Assembly (NCBI GenBank): GCA_016932835.1
Contig: JAFGCD010000149.1
Coordinates: 1 to 41,993, forward strand
DNA from: Sedimentisphaerales bacterium
Lineage (GTDB): Bacteria > Planctomycetota > Phycisphaerae > Sedimentisphaerales > Anaerobacaceae
Reading direction: 5' to 3'
DNA: 41,993 nucleotides
Shown here: piece after piece, positions 1 to 9,215 of the stretch
Layout of the letters: each line of letters opens with the position of its first letter
How positions within the stretch are numbered: position 1 is the stretch's first letter
Made by a program: the position numbers and the translations under genes
The notes under the pieces: model-generated
Told to the model about the DNA's origin: nothing
Databases searched by the model: none
The model's input: only the letters and a program-made list of their open reading frames with translations

Positions 1-159
1 CTTGACATTCAGGACCGCCGGGTCGGATAATAGGCGTATTGCCGGGAGCATCGTAGATATGTTTCGACAGCACCGAGGAGCCGGTTGTACAGGTATTCGG
101 CGCGAGGTTGCGTTGGTTGCCTGTTGTGTGTCGTGCGACCACCTTGGAGGCCAAGAGAA

Positions 160-1878
160 ATGTATGGCGGGAAGAACAAATCCTCACGAACCGCCGGCGG
201 TATTGATAAGCCCGTATCTGAAACAGAGTCAAAGCCGAATCCGCTCGTCACATTGACCGGCGCCGCAAGCAAATCTCAGGCCGGCATCCTGCGCAATGAC
301 ATACTTTTCCACGCAACCGCAGGCAGCTCCACAGATGCCGTAACGGTAATACAGTACGGACGCGAAGTCCTCTATATGAATCCCGCAGCCCTCGAACTCC
401 TCGGCGATTGCAAATATCTCACGGATGTCTTCAATGCCCTTCCTTCTGCCGCTCGTTTTATCTGGAGGGAAGCTGTTGATGCCTGCCTGGCGGGGCAGCC
501 TTCCTCTGTCATGGAGCATCCGGGGCCCCATAAGAGTTGGTGGCTCACAAGATTTATCACCCTTGCCGATCCGAAGCTGCGCGCGGTTGTCGTCGTCTCG
601 ACAAATATCACGGAAATTCGGAAGGTTAGAGAAGACCTTACAAAGGCGAACCGCGCCCTGAGAGTAATCGGCAGGTGCAACGAAATACTCGTACGCTCGA
701 CGGATGAGAAGGCGCTGCTTGGTAAAATCTGCAGAGCCGTAGTAAACGTCGAGGGCTATAAACTGGTATGGATCGGCTATAAGATCGACGACGAAGCAAA
801 GACTGTTCGTCCCGTTGCTCACGCCGGATTCGAAGATGGCTATCTGGAGACGGTCAACATAACATGGGCCGATAAGGAACGCGGAAGGGGACCTACCGGC
901 ACCGCAATTCGAACGGGCAAGGCCTTCGTGCTCGAAGATATCCTAAATAGCGAATACTTCGGCCCATGGCGCGAGCAGGCGATAACGCGGGGTTACGCAT
1001 CCTCCGTGGCGCTGCCGATGATCCATCTGAACGAGGTTCTCGGTGCTTTGAATGTCTATTCCGACGAGCCGGATGCCTTCGGTTCACGCGAAGTCGATTT
1101 GCTCATGGAGCTTGCCTCTGATCTGGCTTACGGCATAATGGCCATAAGAGAAAAAGCTATACGGATAAAGATGGAGAGAGAAATCCTCGACCACGAAGCC
1201 AGGCTTCGTGAATTGACCGCGCAATTGGCACTGAGCGAGGAACACGAGCGGCACCGAATTGCAACCGGAGTCCACGATGAAATAGGCCAAAAGCTTGCTA
1301 TGGCCAAGATGGAGATATCCAGGCTCCGAAGCGGCCATGCCCCAATGAATCTTGCCGCGTCGCTCGATACGCTGGCGAAGCAGTTGGATGTGATGATCGA
1401 AGATGCGCATTATCTCACTTTCGAGTTGAGCAATCCGATCCTCTACCATATCGGCTTCGCCGCGGCCGTCGAATCCTGGCTTACGGATTATGTCGAAGAC
1501 AGGTACGGAATCGAGACCGAGTTCGTTTGTGCCGACGGCGCCGACCGCCTCGGAATCTGTGAAGATATCAGGATAACGCTCTTTCAGATCGTCCGCGAAC
1601 TCCTCGCCAATATCATCAAGCACGCCGGAGCAACCAAAGTGAAGGTCCGCATACAAAGCAGTGGCGGCAATCTGGAAGTTGCTGTGGAGGACAATGGCGC
1701 CGGCTTTGACGTTTCAGAGAAACTCGGGGCATGGTCGCTCAGCCGATCAGGCGGATTCGGCCTGTTCAACGTCAAGGAGCGGATCGAGTATTTCGGCGGT
1801 CGGCTCGACATCGAATCGTCGGTGGGGCATGGAACACGAATTACAGTTACGATGCCCCTTGTTCGCAAAAGCGGATAA
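160..1878 (+). CDS. PAS-GAF sensor histidine kinase (HisKA_3/NarX-DesK class), orphan
   Basis: Predicted cytosolic histidine kinase of 572 aa; no membrane segment is visible. From the N-terminus: a PAS-like domain (about 45-150), a GAF domain (about 180-330), a short coiled linker, a HisKA_3 dimerisation/phosphoacceptor region with ERHRIATGVHDEIGQ (His372 is the likely phosphosite), and an HATPase_c domain with N box (NIIKHAG), G1 (VEDNGAGFD) and G2 (GGFGLFNVKER). This class normally pairs with NarL/LuxR-type response regulators, but none is encoded nearby, so its partner is unknown. The start at ATG 160 is chosen because GGAGG at 146-150 lies 9 nt upstream; the frame stays open to a TTG at 85 that has no such site. 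The domain assignment is firm, the signal sensed is unknown. Confidence 0.85.
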   Translation: MYGGKNKSSRTAGGIDKPVSETESKPNPLVTLTGAASKSQAGILRNDILFHATAGSSTDAVTVIQYGREVLYMNPAALELLGDCKYLTDVFNALPSAARFIWREAVDACLAGQPSSVMEHPGPHKSWWLTRFITLADPKLRAVVVVSTNITEIRKVREDLTKANRALRVIGRCNEILVRSTDEKALLGKICRAVVNVEGYKLVWIGYKIDDEAKTVRPVAHAGFEDGYLETVNITWADKERGRGPTGTAIRTGKAFVLEDILNSEYFGPWREQAITRGYASSVALPMIHLNEVLGALNVYSDEPDAFGSREVDLLMELASDLAYGIMAIREKAIRIKMEREILDHEARLRELTAQLALSEEHERHRIATGVHDEIGQKLAMAKMEISRLRSGHAPMNLAASLDTLAKQLDVMIEDAHYLTFELSNPILYHIGFAAAVESWLTDYVEDRYGIETEFVCADGADRLGICEDIRITLFQIVRELLANIIKHAGATKVKVRIQSSGGNLEVAVEDNGAGFDVSEKLGAWSLSRSGGFGLFNVKERIEYFGGRLDIESSVGHGTRITVTMPLVRKSG

Positions 1879-1938
1879 ATTTTTCTCCTCGTTTGTGTTG
1901 TCGCCGTCTTGGCGATAAGTTAAGGCCCTCACTGCCTC

Positions 1939-1987
1939 TTGTTGTCCTCCAACTTTGAGTTGACAACAATGCAGGATACGGTATATA
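1939..1987 (+). promoter_or_regulatory. sigma70-type promoter with overlapping inverted repeat for the sugar operon
   Basis: TTGACA (1960-1965), a 16-nt spacer and TATATA (1982-1987) form a good promoter. A perfect 8-bp inverted repeat, TTGTTGTC (1939-1946) and GACAACAA (1962-1969), overlaps the -35 box, and CAACT-TTG-AGTTG (1950-1962) nests inside it. Position and symmetry suggest an operator for a repressor; the regulator is not in the window. Confidence 0.6.
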
Positions 1988-2103
1988 CCTGATTGCTGAA
2001 TATCGGCATTGCTCGCGTACGTCGTGGATTGCGCCTTGCATCGCGCGCATCCCGGATGCCGAGGGGCCGCCGTATTGTCGAGAAGGGCTGTAAGGAATTC
2101 TTC

Positions 2104-3498
2104 ATGGAAACTGATATCGGCATTGTTGCTGTCGATTTGTATTTCATCGGCGTTGAGACCCGCGTTCCGCTCAAGTTCGGTCCTGAGACGCTCACCAGCG
2201 TAATATGCGCCCGAACGGCCATGACCGTCACAGCCGACGATGGTAAGACTGCCCGCGGCTGGGGGGAGACCCCGCTTAGCGTACAGTGGGCCTGGCCCGG
2301 CGGTATCAGCTACGCCGACAGATGCGAAACAATGCAGCGCTTCTGCAAAATGCTGGCCGAGCAGTGGGCCCGATTCGAAAAGAAGGGCCATCCGATGGAA
2401 TTGGGGAGCTTCTTTCTGGAATCTGCGTTGCCGGACCTGCTTGAAAAACTCAACAGCGACCGCGCCGAGCCGATGCCCTATCTGGCGGCATTGGTCTGCT
2501 GCTCGGCTTTCGATATCGCGCTGCACGACGCCTACGGCCGGCTCCTCGGACGTGACATCTACGCCACCTATACGGCCGAGTTCATGAATACCGATTTGGC
2601 AGGGCTTATCGAGCCTGCCTCCGGTTCGGCCGTATCTTTCGAGGGAAAATACCCTGTCGATTTTCTCGATCTTCCCGCGCCGCGCCGACTGCCCGCATGG
2701 CACCTCGTCGGCGGAAAAGACCTCCTCGATGAATCCGAGCTTACCGGCAAAGAGCCGGACGAAGGCTACCCCGTGCTGCTCGGCGACTGGATCGAGCGGG
2801 ACGGCCTGATGTGCCTGAAGGTGAAGCTGCGAGGCAGCGATGCGCTCTGGGACTACGACCGGCTCGTAAAGGTCGGCCACATCGCAATCTCGAAAGGCGT
2901 GCTCTGGCTCACCAGCGATTTCAATTGCACCGTCACCGACCCGGAATATGTCAATGACATTCTCGACAGGCTCATCGTCGAGCATCCGCGAATCTATCAG
3001 ATGATACTCTACGTCGAGCAGCCGTTCCCTTATGACCTCGAAGCCAACCGGATAGATGTCCACAGCGTCTCGGCGCGCAAACCCCTTTTCATGGACGAAA
3101 GCGCGCACGACTGGAAGCTGATTCGTCTCGGTCGCACCCTCGGTTGGACGGGCGTCGCCCTGAAAACGTGCAAAACCCAGACCGGGGCCATTCTCAGCCT
3201 GTGCTGGGCCAAGGCGCACGGTATGACTTTGATGGTGCAGGATTTGACCAATCCCATGCTGGCCCAGATTCCGCATGTCCGCCTGGCCGCGCACGCCGGG
3301 ACGATTATGGGAGTCGAGACCAATGCGATGCAGTTCTACCCGGCCGCTTCGGCCCCGGAACAAGCCGTTCATCCGGGCCTGTACCGCCGGCGTGACGGGC
3401 AGGTGGATTTATCAACGTTGACCGGCCCGGGATTCGGATATAGACTCGAAGAAATGAAAAGAGACCTGCCGGCTATTGCCGCAAGGGTTGAGAAATAA
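2104..3498 (+). CDS. enolase-superfamily (mandelate racemase/muconate lactonizing-like) enzyme
   Basis: 464-aa protein resembling the enolase superfamily, whose members abstract a proton alpha to a carboxylate with a bound Mg ion. Visible landmarks of the barrel domain are a KxK-type motif (CLKVKLRG), then three strand ends in the usual order: LTSDFN, YVEQPFPYD and LFMDESAHD, candidates for the Asp/Glu/Asp-Glu metal ligands. The N-terminal part is longer than in typical ~370-400 aa members. Start ATG 2104 is preceded by AAGGA (2092-2096) at 7 nt. It leads a three-gene operon with a TIM-barrel epimerase and a Gfo/Idh/MocA oxidoreductase, which points to a sugar-acid or polyol pathway. The exact substrate cannot be read from the sequence. 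Confidence 0.75.
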   Translation: METDIGIVAVDLYFIGVETRVPLKFGPETLTSVICARTAMTVTADDGKTARGWGETPLSVQWAWPGGISYADRCETMQRFCKMLAEQWARFEKKGHPMELGSFFLESALPDLLEKLNSDRAEPMPYLAALVCCSAFDIALHDAYGRLLGRDIYATYTAEFMNTDLAGLIEPASGSAVSFEGKYPVDFLDLPAPRRLPAWHLVGGKDLLDESELTGKEPDEGYPVLLGDWIERDGLMCLKVKLRGSDALWDYDRLVKVGHIAISKGVLWLTSDFNCTVTDPEYVNDILDRLIVEHPRIYQMILYVEQPFPYDLEANRIDVHSVSARKPLFMDESAHDWKLIRLGRTLGWTGVALKTCKTQTGAILSLCWAKAHGMTLMVQDLTNPMLAQIPHVRLAAHAGTIMGVETNAMQFYPAASAPEQAVHPGLYRRRDGQVDLSTLTGPGFGYRLEEMKRDLPAIAARVEK

Positions 3499-3524
3499 CA
3501 CAAACACGAACGGAGCGAATCAGA

Positions 3525-4361
3525 ATGGCGAAATTGAGCGCATTTGCAGATGAAGTGACAGACGATTTTCTCGCACAGGTCGAATACCTTGCCAAAGAAG
3601 GCGTTGGGTATATTGAGCCGCGTTTCGTCGGCGGCAGGAACCTCATGGACCTGAACCGCAGCGAACTCCATGAAGTCAAAAAGATGATTCGGGACCACGG
3701 CCTTAAGGTAAGCGCGATTGGCTCGCCGATAGGCAAGGTCAGGCTCGATGAACCCTTCGGCCCGCACCTCGACAAGTTCAAGCACGCAATCGAGTTGGCC
3801 GTGTTTCTTGAGACGCCCTTCATTCGGATGTTCAGCTATTACGCGCCCGAAGGCGGGAATATCGACGACTGCCGTGACCAGGTCATCGAGCGAATGGTCG
3901 CCAAAGCCGACTTGCTCACCGGCGTAGATGTCACCATGGCCCACGAAAACGAAGCCCATATCTACGGCCACACCGCCGAAAACTGCCTCGAGATGATCGA
4001 GATGGTCGATTCCCCCAAGCTCCGCCTCGCCTACGACCCTGCCAATTTCGTCTGGGGCGAGAAAATTACGAACAACGTCGAAGTCTGCTGGCCCGTAATG
4101 AAGCCGTACGTAGTCCATATCCATATCAAGGACTGGAAACTCGGCGCAACGGACGTCGGCAGTATCCCCGGCGAAGGCGATGGCCAGATTAAGGAGCTGC
4201 TGACTGAGCTGGCTGCGATGGACTACGACGGGTGCATGACTATGGAGCCTCATCTGCAGCAGGGCGGGCAGTTCGGCGGCTCCACGGGCGGCAAGCTCTT
4301 CTCGCGGGCAATAGCAGCGGTAAGGGAGCTGGCCGACGAGGTTGGCCTCAAGTGCGACTGA
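3525..4361 (+). CDS. sugar phosphate isomerase/epimerase family TIM-barrel protein
   Basis: 278-aa protein of the xylose-isomerase-like TIM-barrel (AP endonuclease 2) family, which includes IolE/IolI and related sugar epimerases. Features are an opening barrel strand (KLSAFADEV), FVGGRNLMDL, the mid-barrel AHENEAHIYG with the Glu typical of a metal ligand, AYDPANFVW (Asp/Asn ligand region), HIHIKDW (the conserved His-x-His-x-Lys-Asp block) and TMEPHLQ near the C-terminus (last Glu ligand). It starts 26 nt after the enolase-like gene and ends 27 nt before the oxidoreductase gene, so the three are almost certainly co-transcribed. The family assignment is strong, the substrate is unknown. It is distinct from the Tat-exported homologue at 7006-7869. 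Confidence 0.82.
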   Translation: MAKLSAFADEVTDDFLAQVEYLAKEGVGYIEPRFVGGRNLMDLNRSELHEVKKMIRDHGLKVSAIGSPIGKVRLDEPFGPHLDKFKHAIELAVFLETPFIRMFSYYAPEGGNIDDCRDQVIERMVAKADLLTGVDVTMAHENEAHIYGHTAENCLEMIEMVDSPKLRLAYDPANFVWGEKITNNVEVCWPVMKPYVVHIHIKDWKLGATDVGSIPGEGDGQIKELLTELAAMDYDGCMTMEPHLQQGGQFGGSTGGKLFSRAIAAVRELADEVGLKCD

Positions 4362-4388
4362 TACGCTGACGGAAAGGAATACACGCAT

Positions 4389-5429
4389 ATGAAGAATTGG
4401 AACTTCGGAATAATAGGCGCAGGACTCATAGCGGATTTTCACGCCAGGGCAATTGCAGATATACCCAATGCCAGATTGATCGGCTGTTGTGACAAAATCG
4501 CCTCCAAAGCCGACGAATTGGCCCGAAAACATGGCGTCAAGGTATTTGCCGATTATGAAAAAATGGTCGAAAGCGATGAAATAGACATCGTTACAATCGC
4601 CACGCCCAGCGGCTTTCACCTCGAGCCCGCCGTCGCCGCCGCCCGGGCCGGAAAGCACGTAATATGTGAAAAACCCATCGAGATAACTCTCGACAGAATA
4701 GACGAAATGATCGCCGCACACAAAAAGGCGGGCACGCGATTGGGCGGTATATTCCCATATCGCTTCAACGACTCACAGACAGTCCTGCGAAAGGCCATAA
4801 ACTCCGGCCGATTCGGCGCCGTCTCATACGCCGGAATATATGTCCCCTGGTGGCGCACCGACGAATACTACAAGGACTCGTGGCACGGGACATGGAAGCT
4901 CGACGGCGGCGGGGCGCTGATGAACCAGTCCATTCACATGATCGATATGCTTTGCGACGTTATGCCCCCCATCGAGTCGGTCCAGGCCTTTACGGGCAAA
5001 ATCGGACATCCCCGGATAGAAACCGAAGATACTGCTGCCGCGGCTGTGCGATTTGCCGGCGGCACCCTCGGAGTCATCTACGGGACAACGGCCTCCTGGC
5101 CCGGACAGTTCAGGCGATTCGAGATCACCGGAACCAGGGGCACCGTCATACAGGTCGAAGACAGCTTCACCGTCTGGCAGTTTGCCGATGAAACGCCCGA
5201 GGACAAGCGGATTCGCGAGAATTTCGGAGGGATTACCGGCGGTGGGGGGGTCGCGGACCCGGCGGCGATTACCCACGACAACCATACCAAAAACTTCAAG
5301 GCATTCCTCGAAGCGCTCGAAAGCGGCAAAGATTTCTGGATCGACGGCGCAGAGGCAAGAAAAGCCGTAGAAGTGATCTTGGCGATATACAAGTCAGCCA
5401 AGGAGCAACGGCTCGTAAAGCTCGCATGA
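4389..5429 (+). CDS. Gfo/Idh/MocA family NAD(P)-dependent oxidoreductase
   Basis: 346-aa oxidoreductase of the glucose-fructose oxidoreductase/inositol dehydrogenase family. The N-terminal Rossmann fold opens with GIIGAGLIADFHARAI (GxGxxA/G-type dinucleotide motif), then CDKIASKADELA and ATPSGFHLEPA. The family motif CEKPIEITLD carries the catalytic Lys of the EKP motif. The C-terminal alpha/beta domain includes GGALMNQSIHMIDML, the usual place of the substrate-facing Asp/His pair. Length is standard. It is the last gene of the operon begun at 2104 and probably oxidises a sugar or polyol made or used by the two enzymes upstream. The next gene is convergent, 75 nt away. Confidence 0.9.
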   Translation: MKNWNFGIIGAGLIADFHARAIADIPNARLIGCCDKIASKADELARKHGVKVFADYEKMVESDEIDIVTIATPSGFHLEPAVAAARAGKHVICEKPIEITLDRIDEMIAAHKKAGTRLGGIFPYRFNDSQTVLRKAINSGRFGAVSYAGIYVPWWRTDEYYKDSWHGTWKLDGGGALMNQSIHMIDMLCDVMPPIESVQAFTGKIGHPRIETEDTAAAAVRFAGGTLGVIYGTTASWPGQFRRFEITGTRGTVIQVEDSFTVWQFADETPEDKRIRENFGGITGGGGVADPAAITHDNHTKNFKAFLEALESGKDFWIDGAEARKAVEVILAIYKSAKEQRLVKLA

Positions 5430-5504
5430 CGTGCCGCTATACGAGCAGTGAATATCTATAGAGGCGACCGGGCCTCGGATGCGAATGGCCGGCAAGGCTT
5501 CTTC

Positions 5505-6941
5505 TCAGGTTCTTTGTTCCTTCGGGACGGGCGGGCTCTGACCGGAAGAGTGCGTATGCAATACATGTCGCTTCCTGACTTCGAGGAGCGACGGTTTTTC
5601 TCGAACGAACTTGACGCCTCTGCCGGTGACGATATCCTTCTCCTCTCGCACGAAGTCAACGTATTGCATAAGGCCCCATGCGCTGTTGTCCCATCTCATC
5701 TGGTATCCTCGCTGGTGGGCCTGGCGCTCCATCATCAATCGCTTGTCCCGATGGAAGACCAGATAGTCCAGTCCCTTTGCAATCTCCTCGACGGAGGCTT
5801 CGCCGGGGTCAACGAGAATCCCTCTGGCGTACCTGCCGATTACAAGCCCTTCCGGGCATTTCTTGTTCGAGTGGATCAGCTCAAGGGCATATAGAAACTT
5901 CGTGGCGATCGCCACCCTTCCGGCGCCCACGGTGTCTGCGAGGATCCCGCTGGATATCTGCTGCATGTTAAGATACGGCAGCACCATCACGTTGGTCCCG
6001 CCGTAGAGTTTGAGCAAGGTGGTTTCGTCGAGGAAGCAGTCGTAGAATACTACATCGTTCTTGTTGAAGTCGATTGTCGTCAGATCCCTTGTCTTGCACC
6101 ATGTGACCTTGGCTCGGTTCAGCGAGTCTTCCAGAACCTGCTGATACTCGGCGTAAGACCGGCCGCCGTCGGCCTTGACGAATTCCGGATGAACCTGCCC
6201 CGCAATTAAATATACAATTCTCTCACGCTGCTTGGCCGTGCAGGATTCTTCCACAAACCGCCCGTAAGCGCGAATCGAATATTGAACCCCTTTGTCGGGC
6301 GACAGCAGCCCGAGCGTCGTGACAAGCATGTGATCGCTGATGCCCAATTCCTTCTTTATCGCAAGCCTGTCGTACTGTGACGGATGGTGCATTCGGATGC
6401 CGTGATCGAGGTGTTTGAGCTTTGCATGCGGAATGCCGTACTTCTCCGATTCGAGAATGTGGATAGCGCTCTCGGTCGTCACGACGAGACAATCGCTGTA
6501 TTCGGCAAGGTCCAGAAGTGTCTGCTTCTGGTGCGGATCGGGCGAGTTCAGGACCGTATGAAGATATACCAGCGTAATCAGTCCCTCCTTCTGAAACGCC
6601 TTTGCCATTTCCACGAAGTTCGTTCCCTCGCCGTCGTTGCCGTTCTTGTCCGGGTCCAGGCCGTACTCGTGCTGAAGCAGCACCACCGTCGGGTTGCTGC
6701 TCTCACTCGCCCTGGTTATGATGTGCTTCGTCGTATCGGCCCACGACTCCGGATTATACTGGTCTATGACCAGATCAACGGGAATCCCGTATGGTCCGCT
6801 ATGGTTGTCGATGGCGGCGACCCGGATATGGCCGACCTCTGCAGTCAACTGCTCCAGCGCCGTCGCCAGGTCCCGGCAGAAGGTCCCTATTCCGCACCGC
6901 CGAGGCGGATAAGTACTGACAATTCTAACATTATAAGACAT
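5505..6941 (-). CDS. GT4-family glycosyltransferase
   Basis: 478-aa predicted cytosolic GT-B glycosyltransferase. The N-terminus (RIVSTYPPRRCGIGTFCRDL) is the donor-fold glycine loop typical of GT4 enzymes that begin with TYPPRxCGI. LQHEYG, the TTLGLLSPDKG nucleotide-sugar region and the DETTLLKLYGGTNVMVLPY block are typical of GT-B C-terminal halves. The last ~50 residues are charged and low in predicted structure. It is convergent with the oxidoreductase gene and its start lies 64 nt from the stop of the Tat isomerase gene, so the two may share a transcript. Acceptor and donor are unknown; cell-surface polysaccharide or trehalose/mannose-type transfer are options. Confidence 0.8.
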   Translation of the reverse strand: MSYNVRIVSTYPPRRCGIGTFCRDLATALEQLTAEVGHIRVAAIDNHSGPYGIPVDLVIDQYNPESWADTTKHIITRASESSNPTVVLLQHEYGLDPDKNGNDGEGTNFVEMAKAFQKEGLITLVYLHTVLNSPDPHQKQTLLDLAEYSDCLVVTTESAIHILESEKYGIPHAKLKHLDHGIRMHHPSQYDRLAIKKELGISDHMLVTTLGLLSPDKGVQYSIRAYGRFVEESCTAKQRERIVYLIAGQVHPEFVKADGGRSYAEYQQVLEDSLNRAKVTWCKTRDLTTIDFNKNDVVFYDCFLDETTLLKLYGGTNVMVLPYLNMQQISSGILADTVGAGRVAIATKFLYALELIHSNKKCPEGLVIGRYARGILVDPGEASVEEIAKGLDYLVFHRDKRLMMERQAHQRGYQMRWDNSAWGLMQYVDFVREEKDIVTGRGVKFVREKPSLLEVRKRHVLHTHSSGQSPPVPKEQRT

Positions 6942-7005
6942 ATCAAACCTGCCTTTCCACTACGGGAAATCAAACCGTCTTCTTACCTTGACAGTCTCAT
7001 ACACT

Positions 7006-7869
7006 TTAAGCGTTCATCGCCGCCAGCACGCCCTTGACGTACCCAACCGATTCGGCCAGCCCGGCAATCGGATCATCGGCGTCTTTTTCATATTCGAAGG
7101 AGACAATCCCCGGATACTTGATTTCCACCAGCGTTCGCAGGAATCGCGGAATATCGATGACGCCCCGTCCCACTTCAACGCCGTGTCCCTCCTTCGCAGC
7201 CGCACTAACATCTTTGATATGCACATCCAGCAGGCGGTCCGCATACTTGCGTATCGAAACTGACGGATCGATCCCGGACCGCTGTGTGTGCCCGATGTCG
7301 TTGCACAGCCCTATCCGCTTGTCGAGATTCTTAATCTTTTCATAGGCGCTGGCGGCGGTCGGGTATAACTGGTCGCCGGGACCGTGATTGTGGATGGCGA
7401 CCTTTATGTCATATTCCCGCACCTTCTTATTGACCAGCGGCAGTAGCTCGTGCGCCGGCACGCCGATGATAACCTTCATCCCCGCCGCCTTGGCGTATTC
7501 GAACGCCTGGTTCACCTCGGTTTCATTCTTCATGTATATTACGCCGCCTCCGTAGAGTATCAACCCGGCATCCTTAACCTTTTTCACTGCCTCGGCTATC
7601 TGCTCAGGCGTACTGTCCAGCGCCAGATGAAAACTCTTGAAGGCGATATACTTCAGCCCCACCCGCCTGGTGATCGCAAGTGTCTGATCGAGTTTGAATT
7701 TTCGCAGGGTATAAGACGCCATGCCCAACTCGAACCGCCTTTTGATCGGCTGCTCCGCATCGTCTGTTCGCAGCATTGCCTCTGTTTTGCCCGGGCCTGC
7801 CAGCGATGCAGCGGCCCCGGCCCCGGCCAACGTCAGGAAATCTCTTCTGCTATGCGTTTCGCGTGTCAT
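7006..7869 (-). CDS. Tat-exported sugar phosphate isomerase/epimerase-like TIM barrel
   Basis: 287-aa protein with a twin-arginine signal at the N-terminus (SRRDFLTLAGAGAAASLAG), predicting folded export to the periplasm. The mature part is a xylose-isomerase-like barrel: ELGMASYTLRKF, LILYGGGVIYMKNE, VAIHNHGPGD, LCNDIGHTQRSG, DVHIKDVS and SFEYEKDADD carry the His/Glu/Asp residues usual for this family. Such Tat-exported sugar isomerase homologues are frequent in Planctomycetota. The stop lies 64 nt before the glycosyltransferase start and the gene begins 45 nt after the rhomboid stop. The substrate is unknown; action on oligosaccharide breakdown products in the periplasm is a reasonable inference. 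Confidence 0.82.
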   Translation of the reverse strand: MTRETHSRRDFLTLAGAGAAASLAGPGKTEAMLRTDDAEQPIKRRFELGMASYTLRKFKLDQTLAITRRVGLKYIAFKSFHLALDSTPEQIAEAVKKVKDAGLILYGGGVIYMKNETEVNQAFEYAKAAGMKVIIGVPAHELLPLVNKKVREYDIKVAIHNHGPGDQLYPTAASAYEKIKNLDKRIGLCNDIGHTQRSGIDPSVSIRKYADRLLDVHIKDVSAAAKEGHGVEVGRGVIDIPRFLRTLVEIKYPGIVSFEYEKDADDPIAGLAESVGYVKGVLAAMNA

Positions 7870-7914
7870 TTCGCTTTGCTCCTGAATAAAAACACTTTCT
7901 TGCCGGGATAAAAC

Positions 7915-9108
7915 TTATTCCGACGACCTTTCCAGTATTTCGAGTTCATTGCGGCACATCTTAGCCTGTCCCGGATCAGCTAACTTCTCCCGGGCGGCAC
8001 GTAAATGCTTGATCGCCTTCTCCGGCTCACCCAGATACCTTGAGTACAGCAGCCCCAGCATCAACTCCACCTCCTCTACGTATTCGTAGTTGCCGTAGTG
8101 TGCCAGAAACTGTTCGTAAGCTCGGGCCGATTCGGCCTGTCTGCTGTCGCTGGCAAGCTGGTTGGCGATATCCAGAAGGTGCTGGCGGGGCAGTACCTGT
8201 TCGCTGTCAATATCCATAAGCTCGATATACAGTTCTGCCGCGTCCGGGAGATTACGTTCGAGGACCCGTTTGAAGATTTCATCGCGAAGCTTCTCGGTTT
8301 TCTCATCCTTCTCACGCTGGGCAGGCGTTCTGACTTGCCGGGCCTTGACCCGCTTGCCTTTCAGACGAACCGAAAACGGGTCGTATCCCCCTGCGACCGC
8401 ATCGTGGTATTGCCGGCGACGGTTCCATTGCCTTATCATTGCCCACAGGTCGAAACTGCTGTGAGTTATGATCCCCGTTGCAAGCAGACCCAGCATCGAG
8501 AGGATACCGAACGTGTATCCTGCAAGATGGGCGTCATAGGCGACATACTCCGACGTCGCAGAAAGGACATTGTCAATCAGGATCATCTTGATGCCGATGA
8601 AATAGAGGGCCGGGATTTCTATAGTCCCTATGAAGATGAGCCAGTAGAGCACTGTTATCAGCGTTTGCGGAAAGAGTACGAGATATGCCCCCGTTACCGC
8701 GGCCACGGCCCCGCTGGCGCCGAGCGTCGGCACGCTCGAAGCAGAATTGACTATTGCGTGTCCGACACCGCTGAAGACCGCACCGGCCAGATAGAAACAA
8801 AGGTATGAAATGTGCCCCAGTTTGTCGTTGACGTTATTGCCGAAAATATACAGGAAGAACATATTGAATCCGACATGAGCAATCCCGCCGTGCAGGAAGG
8901 CGTAGGTGACAAATTGCCACAACTGGGGGCGATGCGGAAGCAACTGGAACTGCAGTGCCCATGGTCGAAGAATCTGCACGATTCCTGTCCCGGCCTGCAC
9001 GTTATGCTGGTAGGTCAGCGCGTAAATGACGATATTGGCTGCTATCAGCGCGTAATTCGCATAGGGAGTCAGCCTCGGCCGAATGTTCGTCCGAATTGGT
9101 AGTAGCAT
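7915..9108 (-). CDS. rhomboid intramembrane serine protease with C-terminal TPR-like domain
   Basis: 397-aa polytopic membrane protein. The rhomboid core spans roughly residues 15-220: HGGIAHVGFNMFFLY (oxyanion-region His and Asn), TLGASGAVAA with nucleophile Ser132, and DAHLAGYTFG with catalytic His194. All active-site residues are intact, so it should be proteolytically active. Residues ~250-397 form a soluble helical region resembling TPR repeats (AAELYIELMDID, ARAYEQFLAHYG, LLYSRYLGEPEKAIKHL), probably cytoplasmic and a protein-binding module. It sits upstream of the Tat isomerase in the same direction. A structured leader with an intrinsic terminator lies upstream (9191-9303). Confidence 0.9.
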   Translation of the reverse strand: MLLPIRTNIRPRLTPYANYALIAANIVIYALTYQHNVQAGTGIVQILRPWALQFQLLPHRPQLWQFVTYAFLHGGIAHVGFNMFFLYIFGNNVNDKLGHISYLCFYLAGAVFSGVGHAIVNSASSVPTLGASGAVAAVTGAYLVLFPQTLITVLYWLIFIGTIEIPALYFIGIKMILIDNVLSATSEYVAYDAHLAGYTFGILSMLGLLATGIITHSSFDLWAMIRQWNRRRQYHDAVAGGYDPFSVRLKGKRVKARQVRTPAQREKDEKTEKLRDEIFKRVLERNLPDAAELYIELMDIDSEQVLPRQHLLDIANQLASDSRQAESARAYEQFLAHYGNYEYVEEVELMLGLLYSRYLGEPEKAIKHLRAAREKLADPGQAKMCRNELEILERSSE

Positions 9109-9190
9109 AGCCTGTCCACCATATTCTAAGAGTCGTCAAAATCAGAATTCGGCCCATTCTAATGGCAACAGGGCGGCGCTACAAGTGATA

Positions 9191-9215
9191 AAAAAAAGGA
9201 CGGCTATCACCGTCC
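9191..9215 (-). terminator. intrinsic terminator, minus strand
   Basis: A 6-bp GC-rich stem GGACGG/CCGTCC (9198-9203 with 9210-9215) with a 6-nt loop is followed on the minus strand by seven or more T residues (9191-9197). It lies 83 nt before the rhomboid start codon, so it would act as an attenuator for that gene or end a separate upstream RNA. Confidence 0.7.

Noticed and set aside
1747..3372. 541-aa minus-strand open frame opposite the enolase-like gene
   Set aside because: Antisense shadow of the histidine kinase end and the enolase-superfamily gene; no family resemblance, and the plus-strand genes are clear.
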